NCBI RefSeq assembly: GCF_008806325.1
Contig: NZ_WACR01000002.1
Span: 124,001 to 188,000 of the forward strand
Direction: 5' to 3'
DNA length: 64,000 nt
Origin: Salibacter halophilus
GTDB taxonomy: Bacteria; Bacteroidota; Bacteroidia; Flavobacteriales_G; Salibacteraceae
Below the pieces are notes generated by a model. It saw only the letters and a list, made by a program, of their open reading frames with translations, was not told the origin of the DNA and searched no databases. Both the position numbers and the translations under genes were made by a program. Below, piece after piece: positions 43,653-53,900 of this stretch; within the stretch, counting starts at the first letter, position 1; each line of letters starts with the position of its first letter.

Positions 43653-45872
43653 ATGTTGAAAGACATCGCCTGGCCAAAAGAAAGACTTTATCGGAGTGGC
43701 TCCAACAGGGAGCCTTTAGAGTTTTATCTTGATGCTCTTTCCAATAGCAACAGACTTGATTTGTTACTAGGCTATTTCAGCTTTACTACAATTAATGTTC
43801 TATCTCTAGGTTTTGCTCGATTCCTATTCAACGGTGGACGACTTAGAGTTGTGGCGAACCAAATTTTTTCTGCTGAGGATAAGGCTACAATTCTAAATGC
43901 CATGGATCCTGATCCTAAATTGGAGGGATTAATCGATCTATCCAATATTGATCAGCTCAAATACTCATTGGACAGTTATGGCAAACACTTTTTCGAATGC
44001 CTAGCTTGGCTGATAGCCAATGATAGAATTGAAATAGTAATTGTAAAACCAAAAGGTAAGAAAGGTATAGCCCACTATAAATCAGGAATTTTTTCAGATG
44101 GTTTCCACCGCGTGAAGTTCAAAGCTTCTTGCAATTTCACTACTTATGGCCTAATGGAGAATCTTGAAGAATTAGATGTAGATCTTGAATGGGAGGATCA
44201 ACAAGCTAAAGCAAGGATATCCGAACAAAACAAGTATTTCGAGGAAATCTTTTCAGGTAAAGCAGACTATGTGGAGTATTTACCTGCGGACAAGATAGAG
44301 GTAGCGATAAGGGATAAGTTCGGAGATAAGGAGGTACAGGAGCTAATAGTAGAAGAAGCTGAGTTAATACGGTTGAAATCTGAAAGTTCAAGAAATCCTA
44401 AAATCCAAAGGGTTTTAAAAAAACTTGAAGACGAAGTAGATGAAATTAGTAGAAAACCAAGGTTCCCTTACCCTGATGGGCCGAGAAAGTACCAGGTTCA
44501 AGCTTATGAGAATTGGGTAAAAAATGAGAAACAGGGGATTTTTGCCATGGCAACTGGGACAGGTAAGACCCTGACTTCTCTCAATTGTCTGCTAAAGGAG
44601 TCTGAAAAATCAGGAACATACAAGGCTGTCATTGTAGTTCCAACGATAGCTCTCGTTGCTCAATGGAAAAAGGAATGTCAAAAATTCAACTTTCAAAACA
44701 TCGTAACTGTAAGTTCAAAGAACAAATGGGGTGATGAGCTTTCCTTTTTCAATTCGGCAAGCAAATTCACCAAAACCTCTTTTATTGTCATTACTACTTA
44801 TGCTTCTTTTCATAGAAAGAAGTTTCAGGATCATTTCAAAAATTTAGACACCGATACTCTCTTTATTGCTGACGAAGCTCACAACCTTGGGGCAGGTAAG
44901 GTGGCAAAAGTTCTACCCAAAATCCACCTCAAAAAGAGAGTTGGTTTGTCAGCTACCATTCATAGACAGTACGATGATGAGGGAAATGAGGTCATACAGC
45001 AATTTTTTAACGATAGCCCTCCATTTGTGATCACCTACAGCATGCAAATGGCTCTAAATAAGAAGTGGCTATGTAAATACACCTACCACCCCCACCTTGT
45101 AGAATTGGACTCTGAAGAATTTCAGGATTATGCAATACTCTCTCGTAAACTCATGAACTTCTTCGATAACAATACAGGAAGATATAAGAAAGGTCCTGAA
45201 GTAGAAGCCTTGTTACTAGCTCGAAAGAGGATTATTCACAAAGCCAAGAATAAACTTTCTGTCTTTAAAGAAATTCTTCAAAATGAGTACACCAAAAAAG
45301 GCCATTTAAAGTACTCCCTTATTTACGTTCCTGAGGGCAGAGACCCAGAATACGATAAAAAGGATGAACATGATCTAGACGAAGATGATGACAAGCTTAT
45401 TCATGCCTACACTCGAGCGGTTTCGGATATAGATTTTTCTGTAATGGTTAAACAATACACATCTAATTCATCAGGGAGAGATGAACTTCTAAAGGATTTT
45501 GAAAGAGGAAATCTTCATGTACTTACTTCGATGAAATGTTTAGATGAAGGCGTAGATGTTCCCCGATCCGAGTTGGCAATATTTTGTGCAAGTACTGGAA
45601 ATCCACGACAGTTCATACAAAGAAGAGGACGCGTTTTGCGATTACATGAAGATAAAGATCTTGCCGTAATTCATGACTTAGTTGTGGTTCCTAAAATTGA
45701 CAAAGCCGAAGATCATTATTCCATGGAGAGAAGTCTTGTTAGAAAGGAGCTTGAAAGAGTTGTAGACTTTGCTTTTTTATCTCAAAACAAAATGACTGCC
45801 TTCTCTGAGCTTGAGGAGGTATCGGATTATTACAACTTGAATTTGTTTGATATTCACAATAACCTAAAATAG
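43653..45872 (+). CDS. PLD-like nuclease / SF2 helicase fusion (restriction-arm candidate)
   Basis: 739 aa. N-terminal phospholipase-D-like module (~15-175) with a HYKSG motif (HxK at 141-143) and FKASCNFT. An SF2 helicase follows: Walker A MATGTGKT (~299-306), VVPTIALVAQW, DEAH box (407-410), motif III GLSATIHR, then the C-terminal RecA fold with MKCLDEGVDVPRSE and the motif VI-like QRRGRVLR. This matches DEAD/ResIII helicases with an N-terminal PLD domain found in defence islands. First gene of a four-gene operon (stop and next ATG are adjacent), convergent with an sspBCD-like operon. Inference: it degrades unmodified DNA. A TAATATTG element at 43618-43625 is a weak -7 candidate. Confidence 0.85.
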   Translation: MLKDIAWPKERLYRSGSNREPLEFYLDALSNSNRLDLLLGYFSFTTINVLSLGFARFLFNGGRLRVVANQIFSAEDKATILNAMDPDPKLEGLIDLSNIDQLKYSLDSYGKHFFECLAWLIANDRIEIVIVKPKGKKGIAHYKSGIFSDGFHRVKFKASCNFTTYGLMENLEELDVDLEWEDQQAKARISEQNKYFEEIFSGKADYVEYLPADKIEVAIRDKFGDKEVQELIVEEAELIRLKSESSRNPKIQRVLKKLEDEVDEISRKPRFPYPDGPRKYQVQAYENWVKNEKQGIFAMATGTGKTLTSLNCLLKESEKSGTYKAVIVVPTIALVAQWKKECQKFNFQNIVTVSSKNKWGDELSFFNSASKFTKTSFIVITTYASFHRKKFQDHFKNLDTDTLFIADEAHNLGAGKVAKVLPKIHLKKRVGLSATIHRQYDDEGNEVIQQFFNDSPPFVITYSMQMALNKKWLCKYTYHPHLVELDSEEFQDYAILSRKLMNFFDNNTGRYKKGPEVEALLLARKRIIHKAKNKLSVFKEILQNEYTKKGHLKYSLIYVPEGRDPEYDKKDEHDLDEDDDKLIHAYTRAVSDIDFSVMVKQYTSNSSGRDELLKDFERGNLHVLTSMKCLDEGVDVPRSELAIFCASTGNPRQFIQRRGRVLRLHEDKDLAVIHDLVVVPKIDKAEDHYSMERSLVRKELERVVDFAFLSQNKMTAFSELEEVSDYYNLNLFDIHNNLK

Positions 45873-46103
45873 ATGGCTAGACGAGACGATATTTTTAGCA
45901 GCTTCATTCAGCACCCGATCCTGACTGAGAAGTATGATGTTGAACCTCAAGAATTAGAAATAAACATTGCTCAGGGTTTGCAATCTAACATACCGATTAT
46001 AAGATCAATTGCAATAATTGTGGACGCACTAGAAGGCAAGCCCATTTCAGATAACGCCCTTCGCAACAAAGTTACTCAATACTTAAATACCGCAGCAATA
46101 TGA
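45873..46103 (+). CDS. Small hypothetical protein between the helicase and the SMC-like ATPase
   Basis: 76 aa (MARRDDIFSSFIQHPILTEKY...), predicted helical, no recognised domain. The ATG follows the helicase stop with no gap, and its 3' end overlaps the ATPase gene by 4 bp, so it is translationally locked into the operon. Probably a bridging subunit of the helicase-ATPase complex. Confidence 0.75.
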   Translation: MARRDDIFSSFIQHPILTEKYDVEPQELEINIAQGLQSNIPIIRSIAIIVDALEGKPISDNALRNKVTQYLNTAAI

Positions 46104-48250
46104 TTATCAAAAGCATATGTGTTGAAAATTATATGTGCTACTATGGCATGAACAACTTTGAATTTGCCAGTGGTTTGAATGTAATTCTAGGAGAAAATGG
46201 TGAGGGTAAGACGAAATTCTTTGAAGCACTTGTTTGGCTTTTCAGAGGACATGATCACAGCTTAGAAATTGTGGTTTCTGCAAAAAAATTAGCAGAAGTT
46301 GAAGTAGGAGATGATTTTCCTGTGAGTGTTTCTTTAGTTGTGGAGCAATATGGAGAAGTTAGATACTTAAAACGGTCATTCATTGCGAGAAAGGAAGAAG
46401 GTGGCGACTGCTCAGTAGACAATCATTCTTTTGAGGGTATTGAAGAAAATCGTTCTGGTGAAAGATCTAAAGTGGATGCCGATCGACTACTACAGCAAGT
46501 TTTCCCTTCAGAAATTCGGAAATACTCGATGTTTAAAGGGGAATCTGAATTAAATATTTTTGATAACGAAGATGCTCTCGTGAACCTAATAAATCTATTC
46601 GCGGAAGCAAAGCATTATGACAAGTATGCAACAAGTGGGGCTTCTCTCACTCAAGCTGCCGATAAAGCTGTTGCTGAAGCTTCGAAAAAGAGCACCGAAA
46701 ACAAGAAAAAATATGATCGCCTCGAGCACGAGATAGCCCATCTTAAACGTGAAAAGGGACGACAAGAAACACTATTGGAAACTGCACAGGAAGATTTGGG
46801 TAAACTAGAAGCAAACCTTCAAAAGGCTGAGAAATTTGTAAATAATGCTGAAGCACTTGAGATCATCAATGAAAAAATTGAAAACATTAAAAAAGAGATT
46901 CGGGATGAATACGGTGTGATACGGGAAAACTATACTACATACCTCTTTGACGAAAACTGGCTTCTTTGTCATTACGAGCCCATTTTCATTGAATTTGAGA
47001 AAAAGGTGACGGCTCTGAATAAAAAGAGACGCGAGCTTCAGTCAGAGTTTGATAAAGAAAAAGGCCGTCAAGAGGGAGAAAAGAATGCTGCTCTGAAATT
47101 ATTGGGAGATGAAAAGCTACCCCTGCCGAATGACATTCCCAATAAAAATATAATGCAGGAGTTAATCGCTGATGAGCACTGTAAAGTTTGTAACCGCCCG
47201 GCTCCAAAGGGTTCAGAAGCATACAATTACATGGTTGAAAGATTGCAGGCTTACTTGGATTCTCAAGTTCCAAAGGAAAAGGAACAAGAAGAAGCCTTAT
47301 ATGAGAATGACTACACCTCGGAATTAGTGAATATGCTGAACTTGCATAACAACAAACTTACAGATATAAGGAACATCGGAAATGAAATAACGGAACTGTT
47401 TGAATTCAATAGTGCCCGAAAAAGCAAAGTTCAAGAACTCCAGAGCCATCTAGAAGAGGCACACGAAGAAAGGATAAAGATACTTGGATCTTCAACTAAG
47501 GGTGAAGAGAAACTTGGGAATGTCCTAAAAAATTATAATGGATGGCAATCTGATAAAGTTCGATCAAGGAAAACTATTGTAGCATACGAATCGGAACTTG
47601 ATAGAATTGCCAAGGAACTGGAGGAGAAGGGGAAAGAAAAGGACCGTATTGATCTTGAGTCAGCAAACTCTTTCCTAGTGAAGACAAGGGCAATTATTCG
47701 AGATATTGAAAAAATCTTCAAGGATACCAAAGAAGAGAAATTTAACTTGTTCATTTCTCATCTAGAAGAGCAATCGAACAGCTTTTTTGAGGAGATTAAC
47801 AAAGGTGCTTTCACCGGTAAAATCAGGTTCACAAAAAGAAAACTCTCAGAAAATCGAGTTAAAATTGACGTTGACCTTTACGAAGGGGAAAGAAGATTCT
47901 ATGAACCTAACCAGTCTCTATTGACCTCCATGTATATTTCGATTCTATTTGCAATTTCAGAGCTTGCAAAGCAAAGTAGAGAAGAGGCTTACCCACTTAT
48001 TTTTGACGCTCCTACATCCTCATTCGGAGAAACCAAAACAAAAGAGTTCTTGAACATCATTTCGAATTCGGAGAACCAAATTATTCTTTTACTAAAGGAT
48101 TTTCTATCGACTGATGCAACAAGTGACACAATCAAAATCGATAATGAATTTAATAAGGTACAACGATCTAAAGCTTTTTGGGTTCGACTGAAGCGACCTT
48201 TTGACCCGAATGATCTTACAACTATTAATACTGAAGTAATTACTGTTTGA
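46100..48250 (+). CDS. SMC/Rad50/DndD-like ATPase
   Basis: 716 aa. N-terminal Walker A GENGEGKT (31-38) in the SMC-type context IKSICVENYMCYYG; long coiled coils (~210-280 and ~380-560) around a hinge-like CKVCNRPAPKG (~360, a zinc-hook-like CxxC); C-terminal Walker B YPLIFDAPTSSF (~630) and a late basic tail. This is the architecture of DndD and Rad50-like proteins of DNA-modification or restriction systems. Third gene of the rightward operon. Confidence 0.85.
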   Translation: MIIKSICVENYMCYYGMNNFEFASGLNVILGENGEGKTKFFEALVWLFRGHDHSLEIVVSAKKLAEVEVGDDFPVSVSLVVEQYGEVRYLKRSFIARKEEGGDCSVDNHSFEGIEENRSGERSKVDADRLLQQVFPSEIRKYSMFKGESELNIFDNEDALVNLINLFAEAKHYDKYATSGASLTQAADKAVAEASKKSTENKKKYDRLEHEIAHLKREKGRQETLLETAQEDLGKLEANLQKAEKFVNNAEALEIINEKIENIKKEIRDEYGVIRENYTTYLFDENWLLCHYEPIFIEFEKKVTALNKKRRELQSEFDKEKGRQEGEKNAALKLLGDEKLPLPNDIPNKNIMQELIADEHCKVCNRPAPKGSEAYNYMVERLQAYLDSQVPKEKEQEEALYENDYTSELVNMLNLHNNKLTDIRNIGNEITELFEFNSARKSKVQELQSHLEEAHEERIKILGSSTKGEEKLGNVLKNYNGWQSDKVRSRKTIVAYESELDRIAKELEEKGKEKDRIDLESANSFLVKTRAIIRDIEKIFKDTKEEKFNLFISHLEEQSNSFFEEINKGAFTGKIRFTKRKLSENRVKIDVDLYEGERRFYEPNQSLLTSMYISILFAISELAKQSREEAYPLIFDAPTSSFGETKTKEFLNIISNSENQIILLLKDFLSTDATSDTIKIDNEFNKVQRSKAFWVRLKRPFDPNDLTTINTEVITV

Positions 48251-48251
48251 A

Positions 48252-48773
48252 ATGGAAAATATTTTTGATATTTGGAGTAGCCGTATCCCAAAATACAGCT
48301 CTGAATTTAGTGATAAGCTTTTTCAGTTAATGACTAAAAAAGGAGGCGGCTCAGAGAAATCTAGAGTAGACTTGGGAAAGCACTTTACCAACAACTATGA
48401 ATTGTATATGTATGCTTTCTTCCTTGGCCTATATCGCAATGAAAACATTGCAATCCCTAGCGGACAGAAAAAAGTGGACTTTAGTCACCACATCCAATAT
48501 TGGGGCAGCAAAGGCAACAGGCTTTATCGCAAAGATTTCACAAAACTTCAAGACTTCATGTTTATGGCTCTCGTTGCCAAAACTGATGTTGATTTTATTG
48601 CCTTGGATAAAGGAGAAATATCAGAGAAAGAAGTTGTGAAAGACCTAATAAACACAATGGAATCTTTCACAAATGGAGGGCTTACACTTATTCAGGAGAA
48701 GATAGAGGATAACCCTAATTTCTTTTTGCAGCCTACCGCTTTTTTAGATTTTATTACTGAAAACCATGAATGA
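48252..48773 (+). CDS. Hypothetical protein closing the helicase-ATPase operon
   Basis: 173 aa, soluble alpha/beta (segments YELYMYAFFLGLYRNE, FMFMALVAKTDVDFIALDKGE, NTMESFTNGGLTLIQEKIED). No named domain recognised with confidence; by position it corresponds to a small subunit of an SspFGH- or PbeABCD-like cassette. It starts 1 bp after the ATPase stop and ends 19 bp before the convergent operon's last gene. Confidence 0.75.
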   Translation: MENIFDIWSSRIPKYSSEFSDKLFQLMTKKGGGSEKSRVDLGKHFTNNYELYMYAFFLGLYRNENIAIPSGQKKVDFSHHIQYWGSKGNRLYRKDFTKLQDFMFMALVAKTDVDFIALDKGEISEKEVVKDLINTMESFTNGGLTLIQEKIEDNPNFFLQPTAFLDFITENHE

Positions 48774-48792
48774 CTAATAAGCGTAACCTAAA

Positions 48793-49173
48793 CTAAAAAC
48801 TCTCCAAATATTCTAATGCTTCATTTAGAGAGTTGAAGGTAATATCTGCAGTTACCCTTATCATTCCAAAATACCGAGAAAATTTTTTATCTGTTATTGA
48901 TCTTTCATCCACCAAAATAACTGTTTTAAAAAGAGCCTTTGCATAGCCTACTTCTAAAGATAGTCCGTACCCTGAAGGGTTGGTTGCCTCCATATAAGCC
49001 AGAAGAATAGAGCTATGCTTTATATGATGAAGATCCCATACAGTATAAGACACTTCATCTGCAAGCCCATGCTTACGAGGATCATAAAAAACGAATTTTT
49101 CACCAAGTTTTTCTATCACTTGATTTTGCCAATTACTTCGGAAACCTCCAGCTAGATAGATTGTCTGCTTCAT
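48793..49173 (-). CDS. Nucleoside 2-deoxyribosyltransferase-like protein
   Basis: 126 aa. Resembles the nucleoside 2-deoxyribosyltransferase fold: IYLAGGFRS at the N-terminus, DPRKHG, a central YMEATNPSGYGLSLEVGYAKAL (the conserved E of this family lies in SLEVGYA) and VILVDE. Such enzymes cleave or exchange N-glycosidic bonds of deoxynucleosides; related folds occur in defence effectors. Overlaps the membrane-protein gene by 4 bp. Not part of the described Ssp set. Confidence 0.7.
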   Translation of the reverse strand: MKQTIYLAGGFRSNWQNQVIEKLGEKFVFYDPRKHGLADEVSYTVWDLHHIKHSSILLAYMEATNPSGYGLSLEVGYAKALFKTVILVDERSITDKKFSRYFGMIRVTADITFNSLNEALEYLESF

Positions 49174-49844
49174 TCTTTTCCTTTTGATTTAGCAATGTAA
49201 ACAGAAAATGGAATTCTCATAGACATAGAGTAAAATCTCCACCTTCCAAGTTTTAGAGGGTACAATGCTAATAACATAACTAATAAAAGAACAATGTGCA
49301 CCTCACTATATTGGAAAAACTTTATTCCACACAAATTCAATAAAACACCAAAAGCACTGCTAAAAAGAAACATCAAGCTTATCGTGTTAAGATGATTGAA
49401 GATATCGGACCGAAACATAAACGTGTAAGTTAAATGATCAATTTTAGGATGAGCACTCATAATAAGGCTTCTATAACCTCTCAGGTCGAGATCATTTTTT
49501 TTAACACCATATTCTTCCTCTACTTTATCTAAACTTTTTAAGTAGACGCTATTCTTCTTAAAGCTTTCATAGCTTCTACTAATGTGCCATTTAGATTTTA
49601 CTTTGAAGAGGACTCTATCTTTGAGTAAAGATACAGAATAGATAAAATAACCTAGAATGTAAGACATAGCAATGACAATAAATGGCAGGAGATCTTTATT
49701 GGAGCCAATCGACAATGGAGGAACAAAATAAGAATCAGCCAAGAAGAACATTAGACCTATTAAAAAAATAAAACCCGGAAGTAAATACCCTATGATATCC
49801 CAAAAAAACTGCTTCAAAGAACCGATTAGCATCTGAGCATTCAT
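49170..49844 (-). CDS. Membrane protein of the ssp-type operon
   Basis: 224 aa with two hydrophobic segments near the N-terminus (~17-34, 45-66), a cytoplasmic helical section (~70-135) and two more segments (~150-170, 180-197). No family recognised. 15 bp after sspD-like and overlapping the deoxyribosyltransferase-like gene, so it is co-transcribed with the phosphorothioation genes. A membrane effector or sensor paired with the nucleotide enzyme is one possibility (inference). Confidence 0.7.
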   Translation of the reverse strand: MNAQMLIGSLKQFFWDIIGYLLPGFIFLIGLMFFLADSYFVPPLSIGSNKDLLPFIVIAMSYILGYFIYSVSLLKDRVLFKVKSKWHISRSYESFKKNSVYLKSLDKVEEEYGVKKNDLDLRGYRSLIMSAHPKIDHLTYTFMFRSDIFNHLNTISLMFLFSSAFGVLLNLCGIKFFQYSEVHIVLLLVMLLALYPLKLGRWRFYSMSMRIPFSVYIAKSKGKE

Positions 49845-49859
49845 AAATAGTAGATAATT

Positions 49860-50999
49860 TTAAACAAAACAAGCGGTACATCCAGCATCCCCATCGTCCA
49901 AAATGTCCATGAGTTTGTTGGAGTCCTTATTATTTGAATTTGCTTTTAATTTATTGAGGTGATCGCGTTTGATCTGTTCTACTCTCTTAGGATCTATAAT
50001 TTCTTTCAAAGACTCGTTTTGATTCCAGGTGAAGCCTTCTTTCTCGTTTTCGTATTCCATCGCTTCTTTGAAGCGTTTTGGATGTTGCTCATGAAGCCAT
50101 ACCCACTCTATTTTCTGTTGGAAAAAGCAAAAGAAGCAACCGGAACGACTTCTCGCATATGTTCCTTTTTCACCATCAACTTCGTACTCAACTTCATGAT
50201 AATATTCTGGAACACCAACCCCTGACTCCTCAAGTGTTCTAAAAATATCTTTCTTAACTAACACTTCTTCATTTTCTAAAAGAGGAAAATCAGACTCCTG
50301 AGCCAGTGGATATTCAGTATCTTTCAAGTAGTCGAATGTTACTCGATTAAACTGAGCAATTCCTTTATCCAAAATAGAATTTAGCTTGTTGTGAATCACC
50401 TTTTTGTTTTGCAGTGGATTTTTCAGTTCAAGAATCAGCTTTTCACTTACGAGTTCCGAAACGGAATCAAGCTCAGAGCCACTTAAGTAAGATGAATATA
50501 GATCCATGAGGTGCTCTCGATTGGTGTTCGATAGAACTTTGCGAATCACATCTTCAGACCAGATGTTTCTTCGAAATGGAAAGATCGATTGAATGTTCTG
50601 CTTCTTAGAAATGTAACCTTCGCGATCTTCATCTCCTCTAATCCCTACATAGGAAACCACCGGATCATCTCCAACGAATCTTTCAAAAGGTTCGAGTTTC
50701 ATTTTCTTAGTGCACCAGCGAGCCACTGAAGAAGGCAAGTAACCACGATAAGCTTTGTAGTAGTGATCGAATGGATTTTCGTCTGATTTCACAGCGTCAG
50801 CCGGTTCTAACTTAGCTATTTTCTTACCCAGATAGATCTCTATATTCTCTATCAATTGATAAGTTTCATCGAGCTCTTTACCGGTATCGCAGAAGTAGTA
50901 TGTCAAGTCGAGTTCTGGATGTTTATCATTCAGATAAATAGCCAAAGCAGCACTATCCTTACCTCCAGAAATTCCTAGTAAATGTTTAACCTTTCCCAT
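49860..50999 (-). CDS. sspD: SspD-like (DndC/PAPS-reductase family) ATP pyrophosphatase
   Basis: 379 aa. PP-loop SGGKDSAA (11-18), CDTGKE (~37), WCTKKMKLEPFERF (~90), GIRGDEDREGY (~119), and Cys clusters RSGCFFCFFQQK (~290) and CTACFV at the extreme C-terminus. The PP-loop/PAPS-reductase protein of phosphorothioation systems activates the DNA backbone for sulfur insertion. Overlaps sspC-like by 14 bp; the gene order DUF4007 - ATPase - PAPS reductase fits sspBCD. Symbol by family and context; assignment to Ssp is firm in outline, biochemistry untested. Confidence 0.8.
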   Translation of the reverse strand: MGKVKHLLGISGGKDSAALAIYLNDKHPELDLTYYFCDTGKELDETYQLIENIEIYLGKKIAKLEPADAVKSDENPFDHYYKAYRGYLPSSVARWCTKKMKLEPFERFVGDDPVVSYVGIRGDEDREGYISKKQNIQSIFPFRRNIWSEDVIRKVLSNTNREHLMDLYSSYLSGSELDSVSELVSEKLILELKNPLQNKKVIHNKLNSILDKGIAQFNRVTFDYLKDTEYPLAQESDFPLLENEEVLVKKDIFRTLEESGVGVPEYYHEVEYEVDGEKGTYARSRSGCFFCFFQQKIEWVWLHEQHPKRFKEAMEYENEKEGFTWNQNESLKEIIDPKRVEQIKRDHLNKLKANSNNKDSNKLMDILDDGDAGCTACFV

Positions 51000-53900
51000 G
51001 TAGTTCGTCTTTTAGCAATCTGGCTAAAACAGCCAATTTAAGTTGCTTATTATTGTCAAGCTTCCCTCTTAATTCTTCAACCAAACTATCAATTTCTTTT
51101 TTCTTACCCTTAGGAATTCGGATATTATTTTCTGTTAGCCCCTCTGAAGTAGTTGTGATATCCAGCTTAACGAATTCTTCGTCATCTGCTTTTTGACTGT
51201 GATGAATAGAACTGAGATTTTGCAACTCCTGGATCATTCTGCTCAATTGATCTTTCAGCAATTCCTCTTCTTCATCTTTTATGCGATCCAGTGGTTTTCC
51301 CAAAACAGCATGTGCAATGCTAGCTATCCAACTATCGCGATCATCAAGCGTTGACTGAAGCCTTTGAAGGAAGACCTTTTGCTTTGGAAGAAGTCTGTGT
51401 TCTTTGACATTTTTGAACCTTTTCTGAAGTTCTTTTTTATAGCCAGGAAACACCTTGGTTGTTCCTATTATCTCGTTTCTCAGATAAAGATCAATTCTTT
51501 CCACGAGGTTAGAATAGGCATCCTTAAGTTCATCTATTGAATCATTGACCTTAGTGAAAAACTCCTGAACAAGCTTTTCATTGTCATCCATTTGCTCAAT
51601 GCTCATCCCTAACGCTGCTGGGAAGTCCTCGAAAAAGGTCTTTTCAGGATCGCTTGCATTAGTTATTGCTTTGCGCAACTCAATGGTTGTTGAATCTAAG
51701 CGATTAGTGTTCTTGGAGTATTCCGTGAGTTCTTTGTAAAACACCAGAAATGGTCGGATGCTCTCAATGAAGGCCCCATTGCTGAGCTTAGGCTTTTCAG
51801 CCTGCTCTAATAGCTCTCGGTACTTATTGAAAACTGTAAGCCTGATGCCCTGAATCTGAAACGCCTTAATAGAATAATCCTGTGGATTCCTTGTCATCAT
51901 GTACAAAACTGCATCGTTCAAATGCGGTACAAAACGATCCTTATTATACAGAGCAAACTCCGCACGTTTCACAAAGAGAAAAGTCGGAATCCAGAAATCG
52001 ATTAACCCTTGCTTGATTTTATATGGCCTAGTCGAAAGTAGTTCAGCAAGCTTTGTGATGCTCATTTTCTGATCTACTGTAGACTTCAGAAATTCGTCTG
52101 AGGCATTCCAAAGATGATTGAATCCATTCTTGTCATTTGGAGCTTGCAATTCAAAACCGCTCTTGGCCTTGAAGTGCATTCCATTTTCTTTTAACAGCGT
52201 AAAATAAATTGTCTTTTCGGGTGGAAACTTATCCTCTTCAAACCCTAGATCTTTCTCACGCCAGTGATTGACAATCTGTTTGAAATAGTTCTTTCGAGCA
52301 GTGTGGATTGACGAAGAAATTTTGTCTTTGTTCACCAACTCATTTATGAATCGAGGACTTTTGCTGTAAGCTTCTTCACAAACTTCAGAAAGTAGCTTAT
52401 TAAAGCTTCTCGAGCTTTTAACTTCATTTCTTTTCTTGCCATTGTAAATCCATGAAACCTTACCCGAGTACATGGCATCCATTACTTGATGCTGAAGTAA
52501 AGACTGACGGGATTTGATTATCACTTCCAATTCTCTTCGAGCAACAATGTCATCGCTATTTTCAGCCAGCACCTTCCTGGTTTTCAGCAATTCAAAAAGA
52601 CTGTCTTTTATCTCCGAAGTATTCTTGAAAAACCCGTAAACAATCGGCTCTTCTTGTTCAGTAGAAGCTGATTCAATTTCTACTTCCTTTAAAGATTCAC
52701 TGAATATCAAATTCACTGCTCCGTCAAAAGGTCCTTCTGGAGTGTAATTTACAAGTGGTTTCTCCGTGATTTGAAAATCGAATAGCCTCGGTGTCCCCGT
52801 TTTGTAGCTGACCTCTTTGGCCTGCATTACTGGAAACTCAAAATACTCTTCGAGTAGTGGAACCAGGTTTCTGATTTCATCAACCGCTTCACCTGCTTTT
52901 AAGATCGCCTGATCGAAATCCAGATCTGTCCCTTCAATCAATTTGAAAGATTGATTGTAACGAGTATAGACAATTATCTTTCTCTTTGACAATTGATCAA
53001 TTGCCTGAATAATCTTTTTTGCCGACAGAGATTCTTTGAAGTATCCTTTCAGGAATTTCTCATCAATTTTTGCCGTAGGCACAAAAACCTGAAGTAATCC
53101 AGTTGCTTTAATTAGATCTATTGCGGTCGCAGGATCATCCAGCTCAAATTCGGCTCTTTCAATCCCACGTTCCATCATGCGCCAACTACCGTAGTGCGGA
53201 TTGGTGTTCGATTGCAGCGAGGAATAAAAATTCTTAAAGAGGTAATCGAAAACCGCTGGCAGTGCCATTCTTTGAGATTCGGCAGCTTCCAACTCCAAAA
53301 ATCCGAATAGGGAACGCTCATTCTGCCCGTAGCGTTGAAGAGCTAAAGTAAGCACCATCCCAGAAATCACATCTAAAGGGTAGATTTCATTTTCAATGAC
53401 TGACCTAAACTCTTCCGAAAAATCTTTGATGTTATGCTTTGCTGCCAGGTCACTGTAAAAAGATCCTGAAAAACTCTTTGGTGTTTTTCCCGATGCGAGC
53501 TTTTTGGCTGCTAGCCAAAGTAATTGCTCAACCGGTTCATTAAAGGTTATTTCTTTGAATCTCCCTTTAATTTTTTTCCATTCAAGTCGCTCTTGATCCT
53601 TTAGCTTATTTCCATAAGCTTCAAAGTTTTGATGAAGAGTGGTAAGGAAAAGAATGTCTTTGCTTTGATCATTAACTAACTCTGCGAGTTGCTGAAGAAA
53701 ATACAGCTCCTTGTCGGGATTGTTTTTTGCAGCGTACTCAAGGAACTTCCCAAACTCATCAATGTACAGAACCAGTGAGCTTGTCTTTTCATACTCTTGA
53801 TTAAGTGTATCTAGAATGTTTCGGTTTGCGGGGTCTTCTTTTTTCAATCCCAGAACTTCACGAAAGTGCTCAGTGATCGACTGGTAGGCGCCTACAATTT

